Assembly: GCA_031257215.1 (NCBI GenBank) | Contig: JAIRPC010000115.1 | Span: 1 to 21,097 of the forward strand | Source of the DNA: Eubacteriales Family XIII. Incertae Sedis bacterium | GTDB lineage: Bacteria > Bacillota > Clostridia > Peptostreptococcales > Anaerovoracaceae | Reading direction: 5' to 3' | Length of the DNA: 21,097 nucleotides | Shown here: positions 21,079 through 21,097 of the stretch, piece after piece | Position numbering within the stretch: the stretch's first letter is position 1 | Layout of the letters: every line of letters begins with the position of its first letter | The notes under the pieces: model-generated | Told to the model about the DNA's origin: nothing | The model's database searches: none | The model's input: only the letters and a program-made list of their open reading frames with translations | Program-made: the position numbers and the translations under genes

Positions 21079-21097
21079 ATGATTAGGAGAATATTCG
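21079..21097 (+). CDS. Possible first codons of the next gene
   Basis: ATG at 21079 reads MIRRIF and then leaves the window. A GAGAGG sequence at 21061-21066 is a weak, distant ribosome site (12 nt). The promoter at 20968-20996 supports a gene starting here, but six codons are too few to name it. Confidence 0.25.

Overview
The window reads as about 21 kb of chromosome from an anaerobic, amino-acid-fermenting bacterium, most likely a fairly GC-rich member of the Clostridia (a Synergistota-type organism is the main alternative). This is inferred from strong AGGAGG-type ribosome sites, GTG/TTG starts, a split glycine decarboxylase (separate GcvPA and GcvPB), a tandem glycine riboswitch, and a SerA–DUF1015 pair. 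No tRNA, rRNA, CRISPR array, insertion sequence or phage gene was seen.

Layout. (1) 1-1100, minus: 5' part of an NADP-type isocitrate dehydrogenase gene, running off the left edge. (2) 1334-3462, plus: an OmpR-type response regulator and its sensor kinase, overlapping by 7 nt, divergent from icd. (3) 3484-4356, minus: lipoyl synthase with a GTG start, converging on the kinase gene. (4) 4610-6249, plus: two short-chain dehydrogenases, one like bacterial (R)-alcohol dehydrogenases and one UcpA-like. (5) 6517-12293, plus: a divergent GcvPA/GcvPB-like pair, an APC amino-acid permease and an AcoX-type ATP-NAD-kinase-fold protein. (6) 12335-20860, plus: promoter, tandem glycine riboswitch and intrinsic terminator, then gcvH, gcvPA, gcvPB, a gcvT::glyA gene fusion, serA and a DUF1015 gene, closed by a strong terminator. 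(7) The right end holds a promoter and perhaps the first codons of another gene.

How it works together. Region 6 is a complete glycine cleavage module: GcvPA/PB decarboxylates glycine onto lipoyl-GcvH, GcvT releases NH3 and passes C1 to tetrahydrofolate, and the GlyA half of the same polypeptide can use that methylene-THF with glycine to make serine (or run in reverse). SerA and DUF1015 tie the unit to 3-phosphoglycerate and serine. The lipoyl synthase can supply the lipoyl group of GcvH. The L-protein (dihydrolipoyl dehydrogenase) is not in the window.

The most unusual part is region 5. It is a second P-protein pair with an intact PLP lysine but altered versions of nearly every signature motif of glycine decarboxylase. 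It has its own promoter, no glycine riboswitch, no own T-protein or H-protein, and a dedicated permease. The best reading is a lipoyl-linked amino-acid decarboxylase for a substrate other than (or besides) glycine, borrowing GcvH from the neighbouring operon. This is inference. Three strong intercistronic stem-loops (9545-9590, 11104-11139, 18550-18573) lie within these two operons.
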